Counted from the stretch's first letter, positions 1 to 10,544 are shown. The stretch is DNA of 64,000 nt from Pyrenochaeta sp. MPI-SDFR-AT-0127 (GCA_020747015.1 JAGTJM010000009.1:797843-861842), one strand, 5' to 3'. Program-made: numbers and translations. Notes: generated by a model from the letters alone, not told the origin.

Positions 1-112
1 CGCAAGTGCCACTAACTTCCCACGAAGCTGCGACCTGGTCGTCTCTTTCTTGGGCCAGACTCACTGAGAACATGCTACTTGCTAGCAGCAGCCCCGTGAC
101 GGCGAACCTCAT
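1..112 (-). CDS. secreted protein, N-terminal fragment (cut by window edge)
   Basis: Only the first 37 codons are inside the window. The frame begins at an ATG whose complement lies at 110-112 and opens with a textbook secretion signal: a short basic start (MRFAV) followed by a hydrophobic stretch (TGLLLASSMFSVSLA), with a likely cleavage after the alanine just before QERDD. The mature start reads QERDDQVAASWEVSGTC and contains one cysteine. The size and function of the rest cannot be judged. It may be a small secreted or cell-wall-active protein, because the neighbouring CE15 and AA9 genes also encode secreted products. The start is well supported by the signal peptide. Confidence 0.6.
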   Translation of the reverse strand, partial: MRFAVTGLLLASSMFSVSLAQERDDQVAASWEVSGTC

Positions 113-1191
113 GATGAGAAGATGGACGATGCAAATTGGGACAAACAAGTGTAATTCAGGAATAAATGAAAGACTAGAGCAGGTGTAAATGAGGACGATA
201 GAGAGTAATGAGAGCGAAGGCTGCTGAGCAAAGTGGCCATTCATCTTGGTATTTATTCTGCCACTTCTTGAATTTTCCTACATCTCTTCGTTTGTCGACC
301 CCAATCTCCAGTCACACGATGAGGATTGTCAGGCGCTCCATATGGCCCCGAAATTAGAAACGGATATCATTGAGCCCCATATAGTAAGCGCCGAGGCGTC
401 CTTCTTGAATATCAGGGACAGGAGTTCGCACAATGAAACTCTTAGAAGCCGAAAAATATCTTGGTGAAATCCTACACCTTACTCTTTCATAAAAGTGATG
501 CTCTGAGGCGAGTAATGTTAGGGAAGATCTTCGGCGCTACTAACACCCAAGAAAGCTATAAATAACTCGAGTTTATGCCGACAAAAACAACAGCCAAAAG
601 AACATTACTCTATTTCAATTACTAGGTAAGTGAAAGCAAAAATTAAGCCGCCTTTGGAGCGGCAGTACAGGCTGATGATGAGTAATTAACGAAAAAGAAA
701 ACAAGTTGCAATGATGAGGGCAAAACAGAGAAAGAGGTGTATCCCATTCCTGTTGTCGAGGAACAAGGGCGTGTTCAGCCCGTATCGATTTTTTGCTCTC
801 ACCCTAAATCGACGAGCCGGTTTGGCCCCAAAGACTAGTCCTTGTTGAATCGTGCACAAACACCACAAGTGATCAAGGCTGAATCCTGCGGGACGAAGCC
901 CGATGTGGCCCCGAGATTAAGTGTCTTAGGCAAAGTTGCATCCGTGGTAAGTTTAGAGTCCATACGTATGAGTACAATATCTCAACATGTCGAGTCTAAT
1001 GCGTAACAAGGAATTCGTCTGAAGTGTTATTGAGGTCATATCAACAAGTTCTCAGGGAGCATGGGCGGGAAGTTTGGTAAGCATGCCAAGACTTTGGAAC
1101 GGCTAAAAGCAAATCACCTCTATATAGTACCCCAACTTTGTCCTTGAAAAGGACCCAAGTCGTCAGCGCATTTTTCGTTTGGACAACAATC
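113..1191. other. intergenic, divergent promoter region
   Basis: This stretch lies between the divergent secreted-protein gene (minus) and the F-box gene (plus). The short open frames here show no signal peptide, domain or convincing splice structure. A TATA-like element lies near the F-box start and is listed separately. Confidence 0.5.
1121..1127 (+). promoter_or_regulatory. TATA-like box of the F-box gene
   Basis: TATATAG lies 65 bp upstream of the F-box ATG at 1192. The first ATG in the correct frame after it is that start codon, which supports starting the protein at MEQLPQEL rather than further upstream. Confidence 0.4.
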
Positions 1192-2886
1192 ATGGAACAA
1201 CTTCCCCAAGAGCTTGTCGAACGGATCTGCACATTCCTGACCCCTGATGATCTCAAGAAGACCCTCACAGTCTCGCGCAGCCTCCAACACGCATCTGAGA
1301 GGGTTTCTGGAGCCTTTGCTCAATTTGACTTGACCAGAGCCAATGCACAGGCGTTCCTCAGCCTCTTCCGCGGTCGACGATGGCAGTATCTTCGCCATGT
1401 CCGATTTAGAACGCAACTTTCCCCGTATTGCCAGGACGAAGAGACTGAATCAGACGCTAACGATTCCGGAGAGACTCATCGTTGCCGAGAGTCACCCCAA
1501 GAGCTCCAAGAGAAAGACGCACAATTTACCAAGGAAATTGACTTCATATTTACTACGCTACGCACAATCGAAGATCGTTCCTCCATCGGCAAATTGCAAC
1601 TCACAATCTACACTCCTATCAGAGCAGTTCACGACGTGGCGTGTGCGCATCGCAAATGCGTAAGTTGGCGCCTCCACCTGCAGAACCCCGACAAACTACC
1701 CAAACTCAACTCTGTACGGGCGCTCTCGCTCGAAGATGAAAATATGATATTTCCGCTGGAAGAAGAAAGATCCCTGTTACACCTTGACCTCCGTATCTTG
1801 ATTGATCTCGCTGTCAAACTGCCCTATTTGGAATATCTCGGATGTCAATTGGATGGTGGCAGAGGATGGACTCATGAGTACACGTCGGAGGAAGCAAGAC
1901 AGTACACCCACGACTGGGCAGGACCTCACCGCGATAGCCGCCACGACCTTGCCAAAGCTCTTGAGCATGCTAGTCTGCCTTCAACTTTACGACAGGCTCA
2001 ACTGGATTTTCTGAAGCCGCTTTCAAGTGCAGAACTGATCGATCAGACTGTACAAGTGCCTGATTTAGTGAACCCGGCAAAGCACGATCCATTCAGCTCT
2101 AGTCTACAGTTGTTCTCATACCAGCTCCGCAAACTTGAGCTCAAGGCCGTTGTTGACGCGTCCTTGTTTTGGCCAGCTGATGGGGCAGCAACTTGGCCCT
2201 ACCTTGAGAGCATCGCCATTATGTTTCATATATCCAGCCCCTCGGGTCGCTGGTACTTCCAAGGCCCAAATGGAGATGGCCATGATACGAAAGGATTTGA
2301 GGTCACGGATGCGTCATACCCGCCCTTGATGGATACCCCTAATGATGAGACGTTGGACGAAGATGCAGACGATAACGGGGTCGACGTCTCAACTACTACG
2401 AGTTGCAAATTCAGGGTTCAACCCAATGACGAAGTATTAGTTCCATTCCTGACCTCGTTTGCGAGAGCAGCATCTAATATGCCCGCACTCAAGGAGGCGT
2501 GTCTTTGGACCCCACTACTGTGGGACCCATCGGACGTCGCTGGATACCAAGATTTTAACGAAACGCAGATTGCTAAATGGCCTGGCGGGGCTCTAGCATG
2601 GGGCATTACATATGTCGCTCCGGCTACTTTAGGTTTTCATATTTTTCCTGGTCAGCATTACTCTGATTCGCGGCAGCTTTGGTGGACGACTGGGAATTGG
2701 CGGCCAAGTGATGAGCTTCATCATCTCTTTCATAGCATTGGCGATCAAACCACTGGGCTTATTGAACATTGGGGACATGAGCAGTATGGTCAGAAATTAG
2801 CTCTCCGGCCCATCTTCGAGAAGTTCGAAGTATTTGGGTATCGTCATCCCGACAGCCCATGGCCAATTAAATCGTGTCCATTTTAA
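1192..2886 (+). CDS. F-box protein
   Basis: This is an intronless frame of 564 codons. Residues 1-45 form an F-box: it opens MEQLPQELVERICTFLTPDD, followed by leucine- and serine-rich helices (LKKTLTVSRSLQHASE). F-box proteins hand substrates to SCF (Skp1-Cullin-F-box) ubiquitin ligases. The rest, with segments such as RRWQYLRHVRF and LPYLEYLGCQL, resembles the divergent leucine-rich C-terminal half of many ascomycete F-box proteins, with no clear regular LRR or WD repeat. The ATG at 1192 is the first in frame, and the frame upstream has no other. Such genes are numerous and fast-evolving in Pleosporales, so the substrate cannot be named. The AT-rich block begins about 60 bp after its stop. 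Confidence 0.85.
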   Translation: MEQLPQELVERICTFLTPDDLKKTLTVSRSLQHASERVSGAFAQFDLTRANAQAFLSLFRGRRWQYLRHVRFRTQLSPYCQDEETESDANDSGETHRCRESPQELQEKDAQFTKEIDFIFTTLRTIEDRSSIGKLQLTIYTPIRAVHDVACAHRKCVSWRLHLQNPDKLPKLNSVRALSLEDENMIFPLEEERSLLHLDLRILIDLAVKLPYLEYLGCQLDGGRGWTHEYTSEEARQYTHDWAGPHRDSRHDLAKALEHASLPSTLRQAQLDFLKPLSSAELIDQTVQVPDLVNPAKHDPFSSSLQLFSYQLRKLELKAVVDASLFWPADGAATWPYLESIAIMFHISSPSGRWYFQGPNGDGHDTKGFEVTDASYPPLMDTPNDETLDEDADDNGVDVSTTTSCKFRVQPNDEVLVPFLTSFARAASNMPALKEACLWTPLLWDPSDVAGYQDFNETQIAKWPGGALAWGITYVAPATLGFHIFPGQHYSDSRQLWWTTGNWRPSDELHHLFHSIGDQTTGLIEHWGHEQYGQKLALRPIFEKFEVFGYRHPDSPWPIKSCPF

Positions 2887-2944
2887 GAGTCGTACGTACA
2901 GTACTAGTAATTTAGTTTCTTCTGCGCTAGCGCGACGCGTTTCC

Positions 2945-3260
2945 TTATAACATTACTATCTTAACTTTAAAGTGCTATAACTATAATACTACTATACTAA
3001 ATTCTATGAGACATAGACTAAAATATCTATAGAGAGACCAGCTTAATAGTTAAGGAGTAAATTAAAATATTAAGATACTATATAGTAGTACTATAGTTAC
3101 TAACTTAAATATACTATTATATAGTATAGTTACTTAGTATCCTTATAGATTAGATACTATCTACTTAGCTATTAGTAAGGATTTTCATAATAGTCCTACT
3201 AGTTAAAACTACTTATTATTTAAAATAATAATTCAAAATAATATTGCGTACCTAAATATT
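2945..3260. repeat. AT-rich, RIP-like repeat remnant
   Basis: About 315 bp are dominated by TA, TAT and ACTA words with few G+C runs and almost no CpG, in sharp contrast to both sides. Many short near-repeats such as TATAGTA, TACTAT and TTAGTAT occur. This is the signature expected from repeat-induced point mutation (C to T, raising TpA) of an old transposon copy. A CpG-rich palindrome GCGCTAGCGC at 2924-2933 sits just before the block and may mark an element end. No coding sequence survives, so the parent element cannot be identified. Confidence 0.55.
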
Positions 3261-3827
3261 TTGGTGTACCTTTTAATAAGCTTTAGGTGATTTGTCTAGT
3301 CTTCTTGAGTTTCTCTAGTCATTATGCTCCAACCTGCCTCCACATTAGACCCTCCGTATGTGGAACCGCCTTTTTATCCGACTAGATGACAGCCCCACAA
3401 GCGTGAACCAGAACACGAATAATATACCAACTCCACTGGTACCCTTCCTCTTTGCGACACGTATGGAAGCTTTATGAAGTTTCTGTATGAGCCGGATTCC
3501 GTGACTGTTGGAGTGTGTTCAACTGAAGCTATTATTCATACCAATCTTGGCGGTAGCTTACAGACTCATGGCCTTATATAAGTGCCGGTGCAAGTTCGGC
3601 AACTATCGTGCCACGCGAGCACATGATTAACCAGGACGGGATCATTATACACAATGAGTAGTGGTCCACGGGAGATTTGGTGTTGCATGTGACACTACTG
3701 TATATGGAGGGCTTGTCGAAGCCTTTGGCCCGGCTGGGTGTTTGCTCGCAGAGTCAAAACTTTAAAAGGAAGTGTTTTTCTCAGCTATTTGCCCCAGATT
3801 CAATCGCGGCCTGCACAACGATACGTA
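3261..3827. other. promoter and 5' region of the CE15 gene
   Basis: Ordinary base composition resumes here after the AT-rich block. No convincing gene is seen. The segment holds the putative TATA box and leader of the downstream esterase gene. Confidence 0.4.
3575..3582 (+). promoter_or_regulatory. TATA-like box of the CE15 gene
   Basis: TATATAAG lies about 250 bp upstream of the chosen ATG at 3828, which implies a leader of roughly 200 nt. Confidence 0.35.
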
Positions 3828-5158
3828 ATGTGGTCGGTAGCATTCGTCTTTTTTGGTCTTGCGGCTAGCACCGAAGGTGTCCCTTTCGATGGTACGAACC
3901 TCGAGCGAATCCTTGGGCTTCTACCACGGCAGTCAAACGTAACATGTCCACCAACGCCGAATCCGTTGCCCAAGGCTGCCGCCTTTCCATCGATCAAAAC
4001 AATGCCTGATCCGTTTCTTTACCTCGATGGTAAAACTCGTGTGCAGAGTAAAGACGAGTGGATCCAGTGCCGCCAACCTGAGATTCTCAAGCTTCTACAA
4101 GAGTACCAATATGGATACTATCCGGATCATTCGCAAGAGACTGTCTCAGCGACAAGAAACGGCAACACATTGACGGTCACTGTCGCAGCTGGGGGAAAGA
4201 GTGCCACCATTGCAGCGACTTTAAACCTCCCGAGTGGCAGTGGACCATTTCCAGTCATCGTATCTATCGGCGGTATGGACACAAGGACTTACATCAACGC
4301 TGGTATTGCGGTTGTAACCTTCGACTACGGGAGGGTTGCTGCTGACAGTAACAGCAAGAGCGGTTCATTTTGGACGTTATACAATGGCAAAGACATTGGT
4401 ATACAGCTTCTAGCACTTTATGATGCAGTTTTTGACATATTATCACAGGTGTTCTCACAGCATGGGCATGGGGCTTCCACCGCGTCCTTGACGGTATCGA
4501 GCTTAAAGTCCCTGAAATTGACGCTACAAAGTCCGGTGTCACAGGTTGCTCCCGTCTCGGTAAGGCAGCATTAGCAGCAGGCCTATTTGACAAACGTATC
4601 GCTGTCACAATGCCAATGTGCTCTGGAGTTCAGGGTGCCGGACCATACAGGTATAGTCTCAGTGGCCAGGGCGAGAATTTGGAGAACGCGGTAAGATTTC
4701 TTGTGCTCTTACAGAAGCCAAAAGATATGGTTGGCATCAGTACTGATGGGATGTAGAAATCAGGAGCTGGGTGGTGGACTTCTTCCGGAATCTCCCAGTT
4801 CGTTGGCAAATCCACTCAACTCCCGTACGACGCTCACACCATTGTTGCCGCTATCGCCCCTCGCGCCGTCATTCTCTCTCAAAACTCTGGTGACCAGTTT
4901 ACCGATTCGAAAGGTACTGCGCAGGTGACTTTCCCTGCAGCCAAAGTTATGTATAGCTGGCTCGGGGCAGGTGAAAAATTGGGTATGAGTATCCCAAGCG
5001 GTGGACATTGTGATCAGAATGGCTATGCAGACGTACTATCATTTGTGCAGAAGGTACTACAGGGGAAGAGCACAACCAGGAATTATGATGATCTGAAGAC
5101 ATGGAAGGCTATGCCTGAAGCCTATCCTTGGGGAGCGGATCTGCCAAAGGGCAAATGA
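3828..5158 (+). CDS. glucuronoyl esterase-like protein, family CE15
   Basis: This secreted serine esterase is expected to cut the ester between 4-O-methyl-glucuronic acid of xylan and lignin alcohols. There are three exons: introns 4399-4448 and 4691-4756 (50 and 66 nt) join frames into 404 codons. The start at 3828 gives a signal peptide (MWSVAFVFFGLAASTEG); the frame extends further upstream but without a signal. Conserved CE15 features are a strand and turn ending FDYGR, the nucleophile motif GCSRLGK (Ser225), GQGENLENA, APRAVILSQ and SGGHCD (His355). At the usual place of the acid Glu, 23 residues after the Ser, this protein has Cys248 in MPMCSG. An acid could instead come from the later GDQFTD segment, as in the bacterial-type branch. 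No CBM1 module is present. Confidence 0.88.
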
Positions 5159-5235
5159 AGTCGAAGCAAGGCTAAAGGATTTCTTGTTCTGCATATATGG
5201 GTATGAGCCAAAGCCCCAATGCGTAAATATCAGAA

Positions 5236-5574
5236 TTATGTGACCAGTTTATCGCAATTATTATCGATGCTACCGGAGGTCCAACGACACGCACCACCAA
5301 AAATATCTTCTATCACACCGTTGTAAATTCCGTTTGGTTCGTGATTACTTATCACATATAGTCCGCAATAAGAAGAACGTAGCCACGCCTTGTTTTTCTC
5401 ATGCACTACCTGAACAAGTGCAGGATTGGCACCATGGTAGACAGCTAGGATAGAGCTGCTCCATTGGTGTGTGGCTTCTTTGACAACCGGGTTCAATTGC
5501 TGCTGTTACATGAAGGAATTTTCTAAGCATGATGAAATACGTACTATAACAGTAAAGTCATGGGGTTGGGACAT
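5236..5574 (-). CDS. possible small two-exon protein, unknown
   Basis: This is a tentative model of about 98 residues: a 10-codon first exon (5545-5574, starting MSQPHDFTVI), a short 42-nt intron (5503-5544; GTACGT donor, tandem CAGCAG acceptor) and an 88-codon last exon ending DNNCDKLVT. It runs antisense and convergent to the CE15 gene. There is no signal peptide, but three cysteines sit in the C-terminal half (SSYCGLYV, GGACRW, NNCDK). The intron is shorter than others in the window and the protein matches no family I recognise. It could be a chance open frame in the 3' region of the esterase gene. Confidence 0.25.
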
Positions 5575-6981
5575 GACTGACTCTCAGATGGACAGGAGAG
5601 AGTTGCGAAATCCGAGAGGCAGCATTGGGTGAACGGGAGGGAGTGAAGGCAAGCCAAGCCGTCGGAACATTTTTTTCATTGCTTGTTTCTCTTCACCCAA
5701 TGCGAGTCTTCCTAGGATAGAAAACTAGTGCATGCGGCACCGGAAAGAACGGGGTCTTTGATGAGATGTGGAGACCAGCTGATTCGATCCGAAACATGTG
5801 CGGGTCTGTCTGCTGCATTGTACCTCCATCGAAAAGCCAGTCGCTCTGATTCAGCAACACAGCAGCATACTCTAAACAATATACTGTCTTTATCATTTAT
5901 CGAGCATATGGGCGGCTTTTATTCATTCAAGAGAAATGTCGGACGCTGAATGCTTGCGTTCGAGCTGGTGTTAGTGAAATACGCATTATTTATTCCAACC
6001 TAGAAATCGCAATCGATATTTCGTGGACATTCCACGGAAGCAGTGGAGACGCACCTGTTGTCAACTCCGAATCCATGAGGTGTGAAACATGCCAGACGGG
6101 AATCGGCTGGTGGAGGACTACGGAGCCAAGCCGAGCCCCGGGCTACGGGAGCTATTGACACAGATAGATGAAGATGACGTGCAGGAGAACACACTCTACC
6201 ACTGAAAGTGTACTGCTGCGCTTGCCTAGTCGGTTTGGGATTTGATGGTTGGGAAATTGTCTGACGCGTCGTCTACGCTCATCGATCGCGTTTCTGCAAT
6301 CTAAGCGAGTTTTGGCTTAGTCGTACATACTCCACTGAATCTGCACTGCTGCCGTTTGACTCTTTCTCGCAAACTTACAGCGTTGCTTTGTAAATCATCA
6401 AAAGAACGCATCTCAAATTGAAGTAGTTGCGGTCAGAGAAACATTGCATCAATGATTGGTGCCGATTAGAGGCACTTTGATCGCTCGTTATCGACCCATA
6501 CTAAGGTTTCGTGCGACAATGTACAGACTCCTTCTGCTCAGACAGAAGTTTCGACTATGTAAGATGCTTGTGCCAATCAAAAATCTCGATGAGGTGCAAC
6601 TGGACTGGGCATGTTTCCAGGCCCACTAGCTACACCTTGAAACAGGCATTCCAACGAATATCTTCCAATCTCCCGAGGCTTAGAACAACCTCGATGGAGC
6701 CGCTTCTGTCATATCTCCACTTCTTTAGCCTAGCAGCTGTACTTCAGCAAATGGCTACCTAGAACACTGTTTCGTACATGTCAGTTTCCTGCTATAAAGC
6801 TACACTATGTCCAGCAGAAAGGTTTCTCTATCATTACATTCATTCAGTCTTTTCGACCACTCCATTCTCTTCACATCCGCTTGAAGCGGCTCACGTTCTT
6901 TCATACCTTCATTGATCTCGAAGCTTCAGTTCCACACATTGCAATCTTCACCACACACACCAACCCAATTCCAAAGCAAAA
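5575..6981. other. intergenic, AA9 upstream region
   Basis: About 1.4 kb shows no convincing gene on either strand. The final 190 bp carry a TATA box and a pyrimidine-rich leader with many CTTC and CACA words leading to the AA9 start. Confidence 0.45.
6793..6799 (+). promoter_or_regulatory. TATA box of the AA9 gene
   Basis: TATAAAG lies 183 bp before the ATG and is followed by a CT- and CA-rich leader typical of strongly expressed fungal genes. There is no ATG between the expected start site and the AA9 start codon except one very near the TATA box. Confidence 0.5.
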
Positions 6982-7938
6982 ATGCCTTCCAAGATCCAGG
7001 CCGCCGCTCTTCTCGGAGCTCTTGTCTCCTCCGTGAATGCCCACGGTATCCTTTCAGCCATTGACGTTGACGGCACCGCATTCACTGCATACAACCCATC
7101 CTTTCAGTACCAAACCCCTGCCCCAGAGGTCATCGAGTGGTCCTGTCCGGAATGCCTTGACAATGGATTTGTTGGTCCGGAAATGTACACCGATGTCTCC
7201 AAGATTGCATGCCACAAGGACGCTACGGCTGGCGCAAAGGTTGCAACAGTCAAGGCTGGAGGCAGCGTAGACATTCAATGGAACACCTGGCCTGAATCCC
7301 ACGTTGGCCCAGTCATCGACTACATGGCGAAGGTTGACGATGCCACGTCCGCCACTTCAGCCGATTTGAAGTTCTTCAAGATCGACGAAGCCGGTTACAC
7401 AGACGGCCAGTGGGCTGCATCGAAGCTCATTGCCAACAATCTGACTTGGTCCGTCACGGTCCCTTCGACCATTGCACCAGGACAATATGTGCTCCGCCAC
7501 GAGATCATCGCGTTGCACTCGGCCGACCAGGAGAACGGCGCCCAGAACTACCCCAAGTGCATCAACTTGGAGGTCACTGGATCTGGAACGGAGAACCCGT
7601 CTGGAGTGACTGCCGACAAATTCTACACTCCCACTGATCCTGGCATCAAGGTCAACGTCTACTCAGGAGACCTCAGCAGCTACAAGATCCCCGGCCCCGC
7701 TCTATTCGGCGGATCTAGCTCGAACTCCACCAACGCAGTCCAGAATAAGGCGGCTGACAGCACGCCTGTCGCCTCTGCTACCTCCCCTCAAGCTACCAGC
7801 GCCCCCACTGAGACTGGCAGCGCTGTTTCCGGCGAGGAGACATTCACTCTCGACACCTTTATTGCCTGGATTCAGGAGCAAGCCGGCTCCTCGACCGGTG
7901 CGAAGGTTCGCCGCCATCCTCGCGCTTTCCGTAACTAG
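6982..7938 (+). CDS. AA9 lytic polysaccharide monooxygenase
   Basis: This copper enzyme is expected to cleave cellulose or related beta-glucans oxidatively after secretion. The frame is intronless, 318 codons. The signal peptide is residues 1-20 (ending SSVNA), so the mature protein begins with His21, the N-terminal histidine of the copper brace. The second brace histidine is His107 in SHVGPVIDYMAKV and the axial tyrosine is Tyr190 in QNYPKC. The motif GQYVLRHEIIALHSA is diagnostic of the family. The catalytic domain ends near residue 230. A Ser/Thr/Ala linker follows, then a short helical tail (TFTLDTFIAWIQEQAG) ending in a basic segment, instead of a CBM1. The electron donor might be a secreted GMC enzyme such as the one near 58 kb, but no pairing is shown. 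Confidence 0.94.
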   Translation: MPSKIQAAALLGALVSSVNAHGILSAIDVDGTAFTAYNPSFQYQTPAPEVIEWSCPECLDNGFVGPEMYTDVSKIACHKDATAGAKVATVKAGGSVDIQWNTWPESHVGPVIDYMAKVDDATSATSADLKFFKIDEAGYTDGQWAASKLIANNLTWSVTVPSTIAPGQYVLRHEIIALHSADQENGAQNYPKCINLEVTGSGTENPSGVTADKFYTPTDPGIKVNVYSGDLSSYKIPGPALFGGSSSNSTNAVQNKAADSTPVASATSPQATSAPTETGSAVSGEETFTLDTFIAWIQEQAGSSTGAKVRRHPRAFRN

Positions 7939-10174
7939 ATCGCATTCTGTATTCCCTGATGGTTGCATCTTAGTTGCCGTGGGCGTTTAGGAGGAGAAAA
8001 CGAGATACGTCTAGCTGGACTTGCTCCAAAAGGAGTAGGACTACGCGGTGACATGATCTGGGACGAGATCTTTCACTTCTTGTACTTATTTTGTATCAAG
8101 TAGCATTAACTTGATACTTTTCAACTAAACCACAAGCGTTATCACATTCATTTCTACCAATCAACTTGCAATGGCGTGTGTGTATTTAGTGTATGGGACA
8201 CAATAGCCTACACTTTTCTGAATTAGTAAAAGAAATCGTTCACATCTAGCTGGCTTTGCTAATCGGTACAAGTATGAAGAGCAAAGATGTGCTTTGATTC
8301 AAGCAATTTGCATGTTTACATGCCCTTCCGTTCGCTGGGTCTGATCACGCTATGCAAGCCCACTAGCACCGCTAGCGGTTTCGCTTAACTCAACGGACCC
8401 ACAATCTACGACCCGTCCACAGAGCACTTATATCTGGTGTAAAGGCATTAAAATCTTATCATTGCATTCCAAATTTCATTCGATACATGACTTTATATAC
8501 ATTTATCATTCCAAAATTGTCTATAACAAGTAACACATCCGAATTAGTCCATCGGCTAGGATATCTCGCTTTCAAGTGGATCCGAGAAGAGCCGGGTTCG
8601 GTAAGCTATCCTAAATCTCCCCGTTCGATTCTCGCTTCTAACAATTCGTCCAGATTCCCGGATTCGGAAAGTCATTTCTTTTTTGTCTTGGTATCTATTT
8701 TATCCTGGTATCTTTTTTGTCTTTCTGGATACTTGGAGCTGGCGGGAAGGTTATTACAATATTGGTATGAGTCTCTGTTGAGGTAGACGCCAACAAGAAG
8801 CTTCAGTATCCATCTTTTTCTACTCTATGCTGACCTTGAACTACCTTTTCTGCTGCCAAATGATTTCAAACTATCGTCGTCTCTATGCGAGTGAACGTGG
8901 TCTTCGTCTTAGATAGATGCAAAGCTAAAAGTTTATTTCTCACAACCCTTCGCTGCATAAGCGTGATACGTATTAAACTATATTTTCTTCCATAGTGACT
9001 AGAAGCAGTCCTTGAAAGTGTTTGAAGCCGCATAGTCACAATTCAGAAAAGGAACAGCCGTAGCACAGCGAGTGCGCTGATTACGATTGAACTACGATCA
9101 GGTTTGGCATATAAAATGGCACTCCTATATTGTGCGAAGCATTATTTGTACCAGTTGATGCGTTAGGATTTGACTGGACAGCAATGACACTGTCATACGA
9201 GGCTGTCCTCCACCATGGGCATGATGGTGTAATGCTGCATTAGCAATGCAGGGTTGGTTCGTTCCACATGTCGAGAGCTTTGATAAACAGGCACCATAAT
9301 GTTGAGGTTCCAGGGCCTTGGTATCGGATAGTAAACTTTCATGGTATAACGGAATGAAGTCCAAGAGTGTCAGGCGAGTATCAGGATAGAAGGGTCAGAA
9401 AAAGATTAAATATGAAACGCTGCAGTGACATTTGACATCTGACACTCGTCGGTCGTCGGCCGAACGGCGAAGAAGCTTCATCTTTTCATTCTCTTTAAAT
9501 TATAATAAGAGTGCAAGGAAAAGAAAAGAAAAGAAATGGCCGACAAACTAACCCCCTGTCCTCGCGATACCACGGAACCCAAGAGTCCCAGCAATACCCT
9601 AATTCCTGGCCAAATAAAATAACGCTTTGGGGGAAATCAGTCGGCCCAAGGGGGGAAAGGGTCGCCAGCGCAAACGAATCATGAAACTCGGAAATGTACG
9701 GAAATTTGCCTCCCAAGGGTATAGTATTATAAGCGCACGTGATTATAGTTTTGGCGTGTTCCTTTCGAATTGTGTACGTGCGCGCTGCACAGCATCAATC
9801 CTGCGCCAATCCCCCACACACTGACCACCCCGACAACCCCGCGCAATGTATCTGCGCCCAGCGCACCGATAGCGGTTTTCGATAAGGAAATGAAGGTTGT
9901 TTGACGAATGAGACGATGGTGACGATGACAATCTGCAACCTGTCAGTTTTGATTTGGATCATCTTTGAAGGAAAGTTATCGGCTGCTTTTCGCTGCCCGA
10001 ACAGGATTTCCTTGCGCAGTGATGCAGGAGCAAGTGGAGCCGTGTTGTGTGGCGGTGCTTGCATCCTCGATCCACAATTACGGGATCCTACATACCTTCT
10101 GTTTTCAGAGTATCCAGCTCTTCCGAATTGCTGCCACGGAGCATGTTGGAGTTTGATTGCGCAAGGCGGCAGAC
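7939..10174. other. intergenic, nothing recognised
   Basis: About 2.2 kb lies between the convergent AA9 gene (plus) and the small zinc-finger gene (minus). The open frames are short and show no domain, signal peptide or splice support. A purine run (AAAAGAAAAGAAAAGAAA) lies near 9518. A GTTCGATTC word near 8618 resembles a tRNA B box, but no tRNA fold surrounds it. Confidence 0.45.
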
Positions 10175-10318
10175 TCAATGGTCTGTATGGATGGCGCCAG
10201 CGCCCTCGCACACGTTGCACTTGTAGGTGCCTTTGCTCTTGCAAAGTGGACAGCCTTTGCCGTTGCACGTGTCGCACTTGAGGGTGCCATTTCCTTTGCA
10301 AGTCGGGCAGTCTTTCAT
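10175..10318 (-). CDS. minimal DnaJ-type cysteine-rich zinc-finger protein
   Basis: The product is a 47-residue protein that is almost entirely a CxxCxGxG-type zinc-binding module: CPTCKGNG, CDTCNGKG, CPLCKSKG and CNVCEGAG follow one another with little spacing. This arrangement is known from the central domain of DnaJ/Hsp40 co-chaperones and from stand-alone plant proteins of the BSD2 type, which assist protein folding or assembly. The start is chosen because a TATA box lies about 220 bp upstream and MKDC is the first ATG after it, in good context (CAACATGA). The frame is open further upstream but crosses the TATA box, so it is probably leader. There is no J domain and no targeting sequence. 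The function in fungi is unknown to me. Confidence 0.65.
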   Translation of the reverse strand: MKDCPTCKGNGTLKCDTCNGKGCPLCKSKGTYKCNVCEGAGAIHTDH

Positions 10319-10537
10319 GTTGGGTTGGCTTCGCAGATCCAGCGGACGGAAACGATGGCCGAGAGTAAGCGGAGCGTAGTGAGCGGGAGGCGTGATATAC
10401 GTGTGCAAGAGGTCGCTGATCAACAGAACTTTGAGTGCAGAAGAGAACAGAAGCCGTAGGCTTGTGAAGCGCAGGGAAGGAATAGGTGTGATGGAGGGTT
10501 TCAAAACAACAAACGCAACCTTGGATAAAGTCAGGGT

Positions 10538-10544
10538 CTTTATA
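10538..10544 (-). promoter_or_regulatory. TATA box of the small zinc-finger gene
   Basis: On the minus strand the sequence reads TATAAAG, about 220 nt before the ATG of the 47-residue protein. No ATG occurs between it and that start, so this element helps decide the start codon. Confidence 0.45.

Noticed and set aside
8610..8640. GTTCGATTC word resembling a tRNA B box
   Set aside because: No T-stem pairing, acceptor stem or A box at the right distance.
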